Origin: Bacillota bacterium
GTDB taxonomy: Bacteria > Bacillota > Clostridia > Tissierellales > Sedimentibacteraceae
DNA: 55,054 nt
Assembly (NCBI GenBank): GCA_023386345.1
Contig: JAEWJT010000012.1
Location: forward strand, 1 to 55,054
Direction: 5' to 3'
Shown: positions 23,298 to 32,299 of the stretch, in pieces
Numbering within the stretch: position 1 is the first letter of the stretch
Layout: every line of letters begins with the position of its first letter
Position numbers and translations under genes: made by a program
The notes under the pieces: model-generated
What the model was told of the DNA's origin: nothing
What the model saw: the letters and a program-made list of their open reading frames with translations, nothing else
Database searches by the model: none

Positions 23298-25174
23298 GTT
23301 TTCCTAAAATAGTCTTTATTTATAATTATATCAGATACTTTTAAATCCAGCAATTTAGCTTCCAAATCATCTGCATAAATTTCTGCATCTATCACATCAC
23401 CAGTTTTCATGTCATAATATTTACCCGTATCACTTAAATACATATAATCATCTGTTATAACAGAACTGTATCTAAGAACAGCATATCCATTATCATTTGG
23501 AATATTTAACATATCCTTGCCTAGCATATACGGCATGTTTAAATCCATCAAATTGGCAATCGTCGGCAAAATGTCAACTTGTCCTCCGACCTTTTCTACT
23601 CTCTCTACCAAGTCAGTTCCAGGTACATGAATTATCGCAGGTATTTTTTGTAATTTTTTCCAATTAAAATCATTATATTCAATGCCAGTAAACTCACAAA
23701 GATCTGCTTTTTGGTCCTCAAATAAAGCAGAATGGTCGCCATAGATAACTATAATCGAATTATCATATATACCTTTTTCCTTTAGAATTTCAAATAATCG
23801 TTCCAAAGCATAGTCATCATATCTCGCTGCTTTTAAAAAATTGCCAAGTTGCTTATCTTTGTATTTGCCTACATCAAGATTATCCATTTTTATAAAAGCA
23901 TCATAAGGATGATGACTGCTTAAAGTAACATTAAATGAATAAAATTTATTGTTTAAATCTATCATATCAAATGTCTGTCTGAAAAATGACTCATCGCTTA
24001 CAGCCCATCCAATAATCTCATCAAGATCATACTTGTTTAAATCAAAGAAATTATCAAAGCCTTCACTTATATAGAAATTTTGTCTATTCCAAAATGATGG
24101 TTTGTACGCATGAGCCGCATATGTGTTATAATTTTGAGATTTTAAAATATTTCCAAGTGAATGATATAGATTATTAGGATATCTAAAATTTACAGCTCCA
24201 GACTCTGCCGGATAAAGGGAATTATTTATCAAAAATTCAGCGTCAGCAGTATTTCCACCAGCAACCTGATGATAAATATTTTCCATATAAACACTTTCTT
24301 TTATAAGCTTATTCAAAAATGGTGTTATTTCTTGATTTTCAATAGTATTCTCTATAGCAAAGCCCTGCAGTGCTTCAACCTGAATTACAATTAAATTCCT
24401 ATCCTTTGCAATTCCTTTATATTTTGGATTTTCAAGCTTTTGTTTATTATCAAAATAATCTGATACCATTTGCTTGTCTTTTGCTGTCAATGGCTTATTC
24501 TTCTCTATCTCATCATGTAAAAAATTTTTAGTGTCATAATAGTGATAATACAAAATACTCAAATCTTTAGCTGCGTAATTCCTATCATAATTATATAAAA
24601 CAGTATTAGAGTTTTTATAACAGTTATTGAACATTATAATTGAAACTACTGCAATAAGAATTGCAACAGGAAACTCATATCTTCTTTTCACAGCAAATAG
24701 CGGATAATGCTTTTTTATGGTTCTTTTTATAAAGAAAAATATAAAATATATAGGTAAATCAATAAAATACACAATGTCCTTTAATCTAAACAGACTTCCC
24801 ATACTTCCCTTTACATCTCCTACAACCCCAATTTGATAAATAAGAGATACGCTCAAAGGCATTTGATAATATCTATAATATAATGTGTCTCCAAGAAATA
24901 TAATACCTAAAATTAAATTAACTACAAACAAAGCACCATTTCTTCGTTTTTTAAACAATACGAAGAAAATAGAGAAAATCATCAAAACAATGCTAAGAGC
25001 TGCACGCATAGTGTTTTCGTTTACATTGCTGAAGCTTGCTTCATTTATGTTTAGTCCTGTAGTAAATTGTAAATAGAATACTTTAACCCCTATAGCAATT
25101 ATGAAATATAAATAATATATAAAATCAATGATAATTTCGCTATTTTTTATCGAAATTCTTCTTGTTTTTTCCAT
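23285..25174 (-). CDS. LTA synthase-family (sulfatase-type) membrane enzyme (629 aa)
   Basis: Lipoteichoic acid synthase-like phosphoglycerol transferase. Five membrane segments in the first ~190 residues are followed by an extracytoplasmic sulfatase-fold domain. Metal and nucleophile motifs: LIVIQVEALQGFAI (first metal Glu), GGNTADAEFLINNSLYP with the nucleophilic Thr, and VIYGDHSALF with the Asp-His pair. The family transfers glycerol phosphate from phosphatidylglycerol to a growing polymer. The length is normal. ATG at 25174 follows AGAGGA. Neighbouring surface-polymer genes suggest envelope work. LtaS, a primase such as LtaP, or another phosphotransferase cannot be told apart from sequence alone. 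Confidence 0.88.
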   Translation of the reverse strand: MEKTRRISIKNSEIIIDFIYYLYFIIAIGVKVFYLQFTTGLNINEASFSNVNENTMRAALSIVLMIFSIFFVLFKKRRNGALFVVNLILGIIFLGDTLYYRYYQMPLSVSLIYQIGVVGDVKGSMGSLFRLKDIVYFIDLPIYFIFFFIKRTIKKHYPLFAVKRRYEFPVAILIAVVSIIMFNNCYKNSNTVLYNYDRNYAAKDLSILYYHYYDTKNFLHDEIEKNKPLTAKDKQMVSDYFDNKQKLENPKYKGIAKDRNLIVIQVEALQGFAIENTIENQEITPFLNKLIKESVYMENIYHQVAGGNTADAEFLINNSLYPAESGAVNFRYPNNLYHSLGNILKSQNYNTYAAHAYKPSFWNRQNFYISEGFDNFFDLNKYDLDEIIGWAVSDESFFRQTFDMIDLNNKFYSFNVTLSSHHPYDAFIKMDNLDVGKYKDKQLGNFLKAARYDDYALERLFEILKEKGIYDNSIIVIYGDHSALFEDQKADLCEFTGIEYNDFNWKKLQKIPAIIHVPGTDLVERVEKVGGQVDILPTIANLMDLNMPYMLGKDMLNIPNDNGYAVLRYSSVITDDYMYLSDTGKYYDMKTGDVIDAEIYADDLEAKLLDLKVSDIIINKDYFRKTKDR

Positions 25175-25219
25175 GCTCTATCCTCTTTCCTTTCGTTAGT
25201 ATACTAATCTCAAATAATA

Positions 25220-25248
25220 ATATTAACACATAATTATTAATAAATCAA
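25220..25248 (-). promoter_or_regulatory. Promoter of the LTA synthase-like gene
   Basis: TTGATT (25243-25248), 17 bases, TAATAT (25220-25225) on the minus strand, about 45 bases before the ATG. The remaining divergent region up to 25434 is AT-rich; no confident promoter was found for the plus-strand gene. Confidence 0.55.
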
Positions 25249-25434
25249 TATACTAATTTGTCCATTTCTCTTTTGTTTTCACTTTTTTACATTTTTTCCC
25301 AAATATTTTTCCTTGTATTTTTTCTTAATTTGCATTAAAATGTCATTATGTGTAAGTTTAATTGCAAGCTATTTTCATAAAGAATTAATTAAAATTTAAT
25401 TGCACATAGAATATATCTAACAGGAGTGATTATC

Positions 25435-25944
25435 TTGAAAAAAATATTGTCAATAGTTTTAATAGTTTTAATTTTACTTATCCTACCAATAAACCCACTA
25501 ATAAATGCAGCCCCTGGTGATAACAACGATCCTATTGTAGTTTTAAGTTATTTAAACCAAAGATTTAATGAACTAATTGAAAAATATGGTTTAAACAAAA
25601 TTGCAGAGCATGAGAAAACAATAGCTGAGCTTAATGAAAAATTAAAGAACACAGGAACTGGAACCGGAACAGGTAGTAGCACTCTTCAAGTAGTTGAGTT
25701 AAAAACTGGAGAAAGTCTTATAGCAGGTGCAGGTGCAGAAATTATTCTAAGAAGCGGAAAAGTGAATGCCATAGCAAGTTCGTTAGGTGGTTTATCAGAT
25801 GTTACAAAAGCCGGAGATATAGCACATGGAGCTGCAGTAGTATCAAATCATCTGCTTATAGTTCCAAGAAGTGACGGACGTGGAGTTTTAGCTGTTACTG
25901 ATGCTATTTTACTTGTTAGAGGTGAATATAAGATTGTAAAATAA
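25435..25944 (+). CDS. Small secreted protein of unknown function (169 aa)
   Basis: A signal peptide (about residues 1-25, ending PLINAAP) is followed by a short coiled-coil stretch (NQRFNELIEKYGLNKIAEHE, then KTIAELNEKLKN), a Gly/Thr linker made of GTGTGTG, and a C-terminal domain of about 95 residues. That domain has GESLIAGAGAEIILRSGKV, LSDVTKAGDI, SNHLLIVPRSDGRG and ILLVRGEYKIVK. I have the impression that this domain recurs in secreted proteins of Clostridia, but I cannot name a family. A TTG at 25435 is chosen because AGGAG lies eight bases upstream; the GTG at 25426 would sit on it. Single gene with its own terminator. Confidence 0.75.
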   Translation: MKKILSIVLIVLILLILPINPLINAAPGDNNDPIVVLSYLNQRFNELIEKYGLNKIAEHEKTIAELNEKLKNTGTGTGTGSSTLQVVELKTGESLIAGAGAEIILRSGKVNAIASSLGGLSDVTKAGDIAHGAAVVSNHLLIVPRSDGRGVLAVTDAILLVRGEYKIVK

Positions 25945-25948
25945 TAAA

Positions 25949-26003
25949 AGAGCGAAACAAGTTTCGCTCTGTAGGCAGGAAGAAAATTTCTCCTGTCTTT
26001 TTT
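25949..26003 (+). terminator. Tandem terminators after the small secreted protein
   Basis: First stem: AGAGCGAAAC with GTTTCGCTCT (25949-25970, perfect, 2-base loop). Second stem: GGCAGGA (25974-25980) with TCCTGTC (25991-25997), directly followed by a run of T. Confidence 0.8.
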
Positions 26004-26099
26004 CTATGCAAATCTAGCTTCGCCCTATTGTCTCTTTTGACAAAATACAGAATAAATCTCTCCTCGTCTGCTGAAAATTCTCATCTATATTATTATTTA

Positions 26100-27053
26100 T
26101 CAAGCAAAATTATATTCTCCTTCAAGGTTGCTTTGCTCGCAAAGCTGCGAACCCTCTGGAATTATGAAATTAACTGCTTCTTTTTCAATCTTTAAATTTA
26201 TTTGGTCATATGAATAGCTCTCTCCGTCTATGCAAATATTTATAAATGATTCGCTCTTTATTAAAAGTTCTCTGCATTTTTTGTAAGTGCAAATTTTCTT
26301 AATAGCTTCGTCTATTAGATGCTCTCCCTTTTTATATTTTTTTATTAGATTAATTATCTTAAATCGCGATACCTTATCTATTAAAACAACATCTATTAAA
26401 TCATCATTTATACTTGCATATGGCGCACATTTATATCCTCCGCCATAAAACATTCCATTAGCAGCTACGCTAAGTAAAAAATCGTTCTTTATAATAGTTC
26501 CATCATCAAATTTTATTTCAAGAAAATTTCCAAGCTTCTTTACCAAACAGTATAAAACCGATAAGAAATAACGCGTTGGTCCTGAAATAAACGGAATTTT
26601 TCTAAATTTATCAATATTATATGCAACATCAGCATCAAATCCAATATTGCATACAGATGTTGCATATTTATCATTAACCTTTACCAAATCAACAGATGTA
26701 ACAGTTCCATTAACTTGTGAAGCTATATCAAAAAAATTATTATTGTTAGTAAAATTTTTTACGAAATCATTTCCACTTCCGCAAGGAATTAGTGCTACAT
26801 TTACATGCTTGTATTTATAGGCAACATTAATAATCTCATGTAAAGTACCATCGCCGCCACAGGAATAAAAAGTATATGGCTTATTTTCTTTACATTTTTC
26901 TTCGATATAATGCTTGCTGTCACCCTTGCCATTCGTAATGTATACATCATATCTCTCTTTTTCATTTTTAAAATATTTATGTATAGACCTTTCAAGCTCT
27001 ATTTGGTACTTACCACTTCCCGCAATAGGATTAATAATAAAAATATGCTTCAT
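26100..27053 (-). CDS. Diacylglycerol/lipid kinase family protein (317 aa)
   Basis: ATP-dependent lipid kinase of the DagK/YegS/BmrU type. It starts MKHIFIINPIAGSGK, then the nucleotide motif SCGGDGTLHEIINVA (about residues 61-75), IPCGSGNDFVKNF, and the DXV segment VNDKYATSVCNIGFDADVAYN. The C-terminal lobe contains GMFYGGGYKCAP and DGESYSYDQI. ATG at 27053 has GAGG six bases upstream. The lipid acceptor (diacylglycerol, which LTA synthase releases, or another lipid) is not set by these motifs. A DgkB role, recycling diacylglycerol from the nearby LTA synthase-like enzyme, is a plausible inference. Confidence 0.85.
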   Translation of the reverse strand: MKHIFIINPIAGSGKYQIELERSIHKYFKNEKERYDVYITNGKGDSKHYIEEKCKENKPYTFYSCGGDGTLHEIINVAYKYKHVNVALIPCGSGNDFVKNFTNNNNFFDIASQVNGTVTSVDLVKVNDKYATSVCNIGFDADVAYNIDKFRKIPFISGPTRYFLSVLYCLVKKLGNFLEIKFDDGTIIKNDFLLSVAANGMFYGGGYKCAPYASINDDLIDVVLIDKVSRFKIINLIKKYKKGEHLIDEAIKKICTYKKCRELLIKSESFINICIDGESYSYDQINLKIEKEAVNFIIPEGSQLCEQSNLEGEYNFA

Positions 27054-27153
27054 TTTAACCTCTTTATATATAATTATTATGCTACTTAATAAAAATAATG
27101 TTTTCTTTCTTATCTTAATCGACATAATTCAACAATGTTATCCAACAAGCTAT

Positions 27154-27181
27154 ATTATACTACATTTATTTACAGTGTCAA
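27154..27181 (-). promoter_or_regulatory. SigA promoter of the lipid kinase
   Basis: TTGACA (27176-27181), 16 bases, TATAAT (27154-27159) on the minus strand, with a leader of about 95 bases. Confidence 0.75.
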
Positions 27182-27301
27182 AGTGAAATTTTTATTTTTG
27201 AATATTAAAATTTTTTTATTATTTATATATTTTATTGGTACAAACAAGTTTTCTGTCCATTTAACATATAATTACATTACTTGAAATATGGAGGTGTTTG
27301 T

Positions 27302-28024
27302 TTGATTGAAGGATTAATTGAATTTATTTTTCCATTTACAATTTTTCTTTTTGGATACATAACTGCTGGCAGCTCTTTCCCTCAGCCTTTAAGTAAAAAT
27401 GAAGAATATGAGCTGATAGAAAAATCAAAAACAGGAAATCTTGAAGCACGAAATCTGCTGATTGAACGAAATTTGCGTTTGGTTGCACACGTTGTTAAAA
27501 AATATAAATCTGTAAATATTGACCCAGAAGATTTAATTTCCATAGGTACTATAGGATTAATTAAAGCTGTTACTACATTTGACAACAACAAAGGAATTAG
27601 GCTTGCTACATATGCTGCCAAATGTATTGAAAACGAAATACTTATGACATTAAGAAGCGATAAAAAACTAAAAAATGAGATATCACTTCACGAGCCTCTT
27701 GGAACTGACAAAGAGGGTAATAGTATATTTTTAATTGACGTTATTAAATACGAATGTGAAGAGATTATAGGTCGAATTGATAAGGAGCAAAAGATTGAAA
27801 TATTAAATAAAATATGGGATAAAGCGCTGCTTAAAAGAGAAAAAACTATAATAGAAATGAGGTATGGTATACGAAACAATGATCATAAGACACAGCGTGA
27901 AATAGCCAAACAACTTGGTATATCCCGCTCCTATGTATCAAGAATTGAAAAAAAAGCTCTTAAAAAGCTCTACGATGCTTTGCTAAACTATGAAAAAAAT
28001 GATAATAATTCTAATTCTGTGTAA
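27302..28024 (+). CDS. sigK: Sporulation sigma factor SigK, uninterrupted, with pro-sequence (240 aa)
   Basis: Late mother-cell sigma factor. A hydrophobic N-terminal stretch (LIEFIFPFTIFLFGYITAG) precedes FPQPLS, as in the membrane-tethering pro-sequence of Bacillus pro-SigK. Region 2 follows: RNLLIERNLRLVAHVVKKYK and EDLISIGTIGLIKAV, then LATYAAKCIENEILM. LHEPLGTDKEGN and region 4 TQREIAKQLGISRSYVSRIE complete it. It is not split by a skin-type element. The start is TTG at 27302, seven bases after GGAGG; the frame is open to 27281 but lacks a site. The pro-sequence implies activation by an SpoIVFB-like protease elsewhere in the genome. A SigE-like -10 (CATATAAT, 27265-27272) is present but its -35 is unconvincing. 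Confidence 0.93.
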   Translation: MIEGLIEFIFPFTIFLFGYITAGSSFPQPLSKNEEYELIEKSKTGNLEARNLLIERNLRLVAHVVKKYKSVNIDPEDLISIGTIGLIKAVTTFDNNKGIRLATYAAKCIENEILMTLRSDKKLKNEISLHEPLGTDKEGNSIFLIDVIKYECEEIIGRIDKEQKIEILNKIWDKALLKREKTIIEMRYGIRNNDHKTQREIAKQLGISRSYVSRIEKKALKKLYDALLNYEKNDNNSNSV

Positions 28025-28039
28025 AAAATTTATAAAAAT

Positions 28040-28078
28040 GAAGCACAAAGAAAATAAGAACATTTTTCTTTGTGCTTC
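28040..28078. terminator. Bidirectional terminator, sigK and LURP-one gene
   Basis: GAAGCACAAAGAAAA (28040-28054) and its exact inverse (28064-28078) form a 15-base-pair stem with a 9-base loop. T-rich DNA follows on the minus strand, so it works best for the leftward udk operon; it can also end sigK. Confidence 0.85.
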
Positions 28079-28103
28079 GTTGCATACATCTTTATATTAA
28101 TTA

Positions 28104-28583
28104 TTATTTTTTCCCATTGTGCAGGCAATTATCTATTGCTATGACAAGAGCAGTAAAAAATGCCGCATCCTCTTTATTTTCTACCTCTAATTTGTAACTG
28201 TCTCCAAATGTCATCCATTCCTTGCTAATAGCCCCTAAAAGCATACCATCACGAATTATTCTAAAGTCCATAGAAAAGAATTCGCCTTCTATTTCATAAT
28301 TTCCAAACGAACTTGTAACCCTTAATTTAGGCTTAAAAAATGAAAATTCTTGTTTTATCTCAGCATACAAGGTCTCACCTTTGTATATCTCATATTCAGC
28401 AAGCATGAAAGCAAATCTTTTTTTAATAAAAAACAATTCATTACCAAACATATCGCAAAGATGAATCTTGCTCAAAAATGCTAGAAGCTCACTATTGACT
28501 TTGTATATAGGCTGTAAACTTTCATCAAAGACATTGTATGAATCAGCAAATGAAAATATTTTTTGTTTGATATATAGTATCAT
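28104..28583 (-). CDS. LURP-one-related (tubby-like) protein (159 aa)
   Basis: The protein is the size of the LURP-one-related family and begins with LYIKQKIFSFADSYNVFDE, the typical opening strand with D-x-Y and D-E. Later segments are VYKVNSELLAFLSKIHLCDM-like, FGNYEIEGEFFSMDFRII and GAISKEWMTFGDSYKLEV. The last matches the I-x-K-x-W-x-x-x-D-x-Y-x-L-x-V signature of the tubby-like barrel. The function in bacteria is unknown; phospholipid binding is proposed for the fold. It follows udk by 15 bases and is the last gene of that operon. No membrane segment. Confidence 0.8.
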   Translation of the reverse strand: MILYIKQKIFSFADSYNVFDESLQPIYKVNSELLAFLSKIHLCDMFGNELFFIKKRFAFMLAEYEIYKGETLYAEIKQEFSFFKPKLRVTSSFGNYEIEGEFFSMDFRIIRDGMLLGAISKEWMTFGDSYKLEVENKEDAAFFTALVIAIDNCLHNGKK

Positions 28584-28598
28584 TTTTCAACACTCCTT

Positions 28599-29219
28599 TT
28601 ATTTATCCATAAAGGATTTTATTTTCGTTACCATTAAATCTATTGCAACTAAATTATTTCCGCCCTCTGTTACTATGATGTCTGCATACTTTTTGGTTGG
28701 CTCTATAAATTGCTCATGCGCAGGTCTTACTGTGTTGATGTATTGAGCTATAACTGAGTCCACCGTACGAGCTCTTTCATTTATATCTCTTATAATTCTT
28801 CTTATTAATCTTAAATCTGCATCTGTATCTACAAATATTTTAATATCTAACAGATTTCTTATTCTTTCGTCGTAAAAAACCAATAATCCCTCAATTATTA
28901 TTATTTCCTTTGGCTCTATTAGCATTGTTTCCTTTTTCCTATTATGAATTTCATAATCATATAAAGGTTTTTCAATAGCATGTCCATTTTTTAATGATTC
29001 TATATGCTCTATCAAAAGGTCTGTATCAAAAGCAAATGGATGGTCATAATTCGTCTTACATCTTTCCTCATAAGATAAGTGACTTTGATCCTTGTAATAT
29101 GAGTCCTGCTCTATTATAGCTATGCTTCTTTCAGGAACCTCAGAAAAAATTTTATTAACGATAGTGGTTTTTCCCGAACCACTTCCTCCTGTTATACCAA
29201 TAAATAAAGGGGTTTTCAT
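28599..29219 (-). CDS. udk: Uridine kinase (206 aa)
   Basis: Phosphorylates uridine and cytidine in pyrimidine salvage. P-loop GITGGSGSGKTT (about residues 8-19), then DSYYKDQSHLSYEER, the YDHPFAFDTDLL segment, PLYDYEIHNR and an EGLLVFYDERIRNL region. All family motifs are present and the length is normal. In Bacillus subtilis udk ends the yrrL-yrrM-yrrN-yrrO-udk cluster; here it likewise follows a U32 gene (23-base gap). The start has a weak GAGG. Confidence 0.95.
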   Translation of the reverse strand: MKTPLFIGITGGSGSGKTTIVNKIFSEVPERSIAIIEQDSYYKDQSHLSYEERCKTNYDHPFAFDTDLLIEHIESLKNGHAIEKPLYDYEIHNRKKETMLIEPKEIIIIEGLLVFYDERIRNLLDIKIFVDTDADLRLIRRIIRDINERARTVDSVIAQYINTVRPAHEQFIEPTKKYADIIVTEGGNNLVAIDLMVTKIKSFMDK

Positions 29220-29241
29220 TGGGATTATTTTCCTCTCTTTC

Positions 29242-30504
29242 TTATTTCTTTTTTCTAATTATATAATATGGTGCTAATTCTTTTTCAATTTTCATCTGAA
29301 TAATTTCCTGTGCATGAGGGGCTGAATCAATTCTTTCGCCTTTTTCGTTTTTCATTTCCTTGGCAATTATTTCAAAATGTCTTCCGGCAGGTCCGAAAAC
29401 CTCTAACAAATCACCCTCATTAAATTTGTTTCTCTGCTCTAGCGTCGCTATCTGTGTAGCCTTATCATAATCCTTTACTATGGCAACTACATCATATGTT
29501 CTGATATAACTGCTAGAAGTGTATAACTGTGCTGTTTCATAAGGATTTCCTAGATAAAATCCATATGTATAATCCCTGTATGAAGCCTTTTCAAGCTCTT
29601 CTTTCCAATATTGCAAATCAGCTTTAGTACCATATTTATCAACTTCTAACAAAGCATTCTTGTAAGCTCTAACAGCATTTGCTGTATAGTATTCACTCTT
29701 CATCCTGCCTTCTATTTTCAATGCACTTATACCTAAATCTATAAATTTTTGCATATATTCTACCATACATAAATCTTTAGAATTAAAAATAAATGTTCCC
29801 TCGTCATTTTCCTCAATAGGAAAATACTCGCCAGGTCGCTTTTCCTCAACGATATTATATTTCCATCTGCATGGCTGAGCACAATCACCCTTATTTGAAT
29901 ATCTTCCTGTCATAAAGCTGCTTAACAGGCATCTGCCAGAATAAGATATGCACATAGCTCCATGCACAAATGCTTCAAACTCCAAATCCTTTGGTGTATT
30001 TTTAATAATTTCTTCAATTTCATCAAATGATAATTCTCTAGCTAAAACTATCCTTTTTACTCCTTGCTTATACCAAAAATTTGCAGCACTTGAGTTTGTT
30101 GTATTAGCTTGAGTACTAAGATGTATCCTCATGTCAGGTATTGTCTGTTTTATGATATCTATGACTCCTGCATCTGAGGCTATGAGTGCATCTGCACCTA
30201 TTTTTTGCAAATATTTAAGATAGTCCTCAAAACCATTTAAATCATTCTCATGAGGTACTATGTTTACTGTTATATTGGATTTAACTCCATGCTTATGGCA
30301 ATATTCTATTCCTTTTTCTAAATCCTCTGAACTAAAATTCTTAGAACCTGCTCTTAATCCCATTGTTTTGCCAGCAAAGAAAACTTCATCTGCTCCATAT
30401 TCCACTGCCATTACCAATTTTTCCAAATTTCCAGCAGGTGCTAATATTTTAGGTAATTTGCCTATATTTTTATTATCTTTCATTACTTTTAGCCTTTCTG
30501 TCAT
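29242..30504 (-). CDS. trhP: U32-family tRNA hydroxylation protein TrhP (420 aa)
   Basis: Peptidase U32-type protein. ILAPAGNLEKLVMAVEYGADEVFF opens the barrel, and the signature EAFVHGAMCISYSGRCLLSSF, NKGDCAQPCRWKYN places the cysteines that in this group hold an iron-sulfur cluster. A smaller C-terminal beta domain follows. In B. subtilis and E. coli such proteins, rather than acting as peptidases, make 5-hydroxyuridine at tRNA position 34 from prephenate. TrmR, the next enzyme of that path, is encoded directly upstream with a 4-base overlap. B. subtilis has two adjacent paralogues (TrhP1, TrhP2); only one is here. ATG at 30504 or 30483 (after GAAAGG) could be used. Confidence 0.88.
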   Translation of the reverse strand: MTERLKVMKDNKNIGKLPKILAPAGNLEKLVMAVEYGADEVFFAGKTMGLRAGSKNFSSEDLEKGIEYCHKHGVKSNITVNIVPHENDLNGFEDYLKYLQKIGADALIASDAGVIDIIKQTIPDMRIHLSTQANTTNSSAANFWYKQGVKRIVLARELSFDEIEEIIKNTPKDLEFEAFVHGAMCISYSGRCLLSSFMTGRYSNKGDCAQPCRWKYNIVEEKRPGEYFPIEENDEGTFIFNSKDLCMVEYMQKFIDLGISALKIEGRMKSEYYTANAVRAYKNALLEVDKYGTKADLQYWKEELEKASYRDYTYGFYLGNPYETAQLYTSSSYIRTYDVVAIVKDYDKATQIATLEQRNKFNEGDLLEVFGPAGRHFEIIAKEMKNEKGERIDSAPHAQEIIQMKIEKELAPYYIIRKKK

Positions 30505-31148
30505 TTTACTTTAATTAATGCAACTCCATCTCCGATAGGAATTATCGAAGATTCAAATCTATCATCATTAGAGACATATTGTAAAAATTTTCTCATTCTT
30601 TTCACTATTGTTTTTTTTCTTTTTTCAACAAGCTCGTCACTAGCTATCATACCCTTGTATAGTACATTATCACAAATTATTGTACCTTCTGGAGATAGTA
30701 TTTTCAATGTTTTATCAAAAAATTCTTCGTAATGACCTTTTGAGGCATCAATAAATGCCATGTCAAATCCACTCTCATTGATATAATCAAGTACATGATT
30801 TGCATCATCATTTATAAGTCTGATGTTATTATTACATTCAAAATTTTTAATATTATTTAATGCTTCCTCATATATATCTTTATTTATTTCTATGGATAAT
30901 ATATCTACATTATTATCAAGAGCTTTGCACATAAATATAGACGAAAATCCAACATTAGTACCAATTTCAAGTATTTTTTTAGGCTTTGTAATATTTAAAA
31001 GTACCTTTATCAATTGAGCTACCTCTTTTTGAATTATAGGTCTATGATTTTCAATACAACTCTCCCTAAATTTTTCCAAATTTTCGTCTTCGTTTTTTAT
31101 TAAACTCTGTATATAATTTTGGATATAATCCATGTTTATCTCATCCAT
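30501..31148 (-). CDS. trmR: tRNA 5-hydroxyuridine methyltransferase TrmR-type (215 aa)
   Basis: Class I SAM-dependent O-methyltransferase. The binding loop is KILEIGTNVGFSSIFM, motif II region LSIEINKDIYEEA, then INDDANHVLDYI and the metal Asp in FDMAFIDASKGHYEEFFD, CDNVLYKG. These are the motifs of the YrrM family, which converts ho5U34 to mo5U34 in tRNA. It lies between mltG and trhP, as yrrM does in B. subtilis. AGAGGT is ten bases before ATG 31148; an ATG at 31133 is possible. The assignment rests on motif plus conserved gene order. Confidence 0.88.
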   Translation of the reverse strand: MDEINMDYIQNYIQSLIKNEDENLEKFRESCIENHRPIIQKEVAQLIKVLLNITKPKKILEIGTNVGFSSIFMCKALDNNVDILSIEINKDIYEEALNNIKNFECNNNIRLINDDANHVLDYINESGFDMAFIDASKGHYEEFFDKTLKILSPEGTIICDNVLYKGMIASDELVEKRKKTIVKRMRKFLQYVSNDDRFESSIIPIGDGVALIKVK

Positions 31149-31168
31149 TTAATTTTGTACCTCTTACA

Positions 31169-32197
31169 CTACTTTTTATTCAAATATTTATCTACAGCAG
31201 CAAGATGCTCATCATATGTTTTTGAAAAGTGACTTGTTCCATCACCTTTTGCTAGAAAATATAGAAATTCAGTCTCTTCTGGATATAAGCAAGCTTCTAT
31301 AGATGCTTTTCCTGGTGAGTTTATCGGTGTTGGTGGAAGCCCTTTATTTATATAAGTGTTATAAGGAGATATAACTGAAATATCCTCATTTGTCAATCTT
31401 GGTTTCCATTCACCAAGTATATAGTTTACTGTTGCACAAGATTGCAGCATCATATCAATTTCTAATCTTTTTAGAAACACTCCTGCAATCGTACTTCTTT
31501 CTTCTTTCTTAACAGCTTCTTTTTCAACAATTGATGCTAATGTTATTATCTCTCCAAAACTTAGCTTTGTACTAGCCATAGCAGGAACAATTGTTGACTC
31601 ATAATATTTTTCAAACTGATTTAATAGATATCTTACTATATCTTCTTCGCTTGAATTCTTGTAAACATTGTATGTTTCCGGTAACAGATAACCTTGCAAA
31701 TTTTCAATTTCTTTATTGTCACTTAAAAATTTATAATCAGCCCTAAAATTTTCAGCATTATTCATAAGAGCAAGCAGTTTATCATAATCAAGCGATAGCT
31801 GCTCTGATATTGATTTAGCTGCGTCTTGTATAATCAATCCTTCAATTATGGTTAAATTTGTTGTATTGTCAGAACTTGACTTGTTTATAAGTGCATTTAT
31901 AAGCTCGTCCACATTCATGTTTCTACTTAAGATAAATTTTCCTGCCTTTAACTTCGAATCATGGCCAAGCTTTTTTACGTGGTATCTGAAAATACCTGCG
32001 TCTTTAATTAAGTTTTTACTGTATAAAATTTCTGATATAGCATTAGTAGAACTTCCTGATGGTATTTCTATCTCTATCTGTGTTGAATCAGAAGAATCAA
32101 CTGCCTCTAAGGATTTTTCAATATATCCATTTATAAATATATATCCGCCAACAAGCACAATCAATAAAATTATTATTAAAGTCAAAATCTTTTTCAT
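31169..32197 (-). CDS. mltG: Endolytic murein transglycosylase MltG (342 aa)
   Basis: Cleaves nascent glycan strands at the membrane and so sets chain length. An N-terminal membrane segment (about residues 4-24) is followed by a LysM-like region (IEIPSGSSTNAISEILYSKN) and the YceG domain: LQGYLLPETYNVYKN, the catalytic Glu in LASIVEKEAVK, RSTIAGVFLKRLEIDMMLQS, then SPYNTYINKGLPPTPINSPG and FLAKGDGTSHFSKTYDEH. Usual families read LQSDPT where this one reads LQSCAT. First gene of the mltG-trmR-trhP-udk-LURP operon, with a weak AGG ribosome site. Confidence 0.92.
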   Translation of the reverse strand: MKKILTLIIILLIVLVGGYIFINGYIEKSLEAVDSSDSTQIEIEIPSGSSTNAISEILYSKNLIKDAGIFRYHVKKLGHDSKLKAGKFILSRNMNVDELINALINKSSSDNTTNLTIIEGLIIQDAAKSISEQLSLDYDKLLALMNNAENFRADYKFLSDNKEIENLQGYLLPETYNVYKNSSEEDIVRYLLNQFEKYYESTIVPAMASTKLSFGEIITLASIVEKEAVKKEERSTIAGVFLKRLEIDMMLQSCATVNYILGEWKPRLTNEDISVISPYNTYINKGLPPTPINSPGKASIEACLYPEETEFLYFLAKGDGTSHFSKTYDEHLAAVDKYLNKK

Positions 32198-32299
32198 TTA
32201 TTCATTAAAAACCTATAACACAAAAAATTAAAACTTTAATAAAGTATAAAGCTTGCTTATAGATTTTATTACTCCTTTTCTATTAATTACTTCAACAAT

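Noticed and set aside
27265..27272. SigE-type -10 box (CATATAAT) for sigK
   Set aside because: Biologically expected, but no acceptable SigE -35 lies 13-16 bases upstream; left unannotated.
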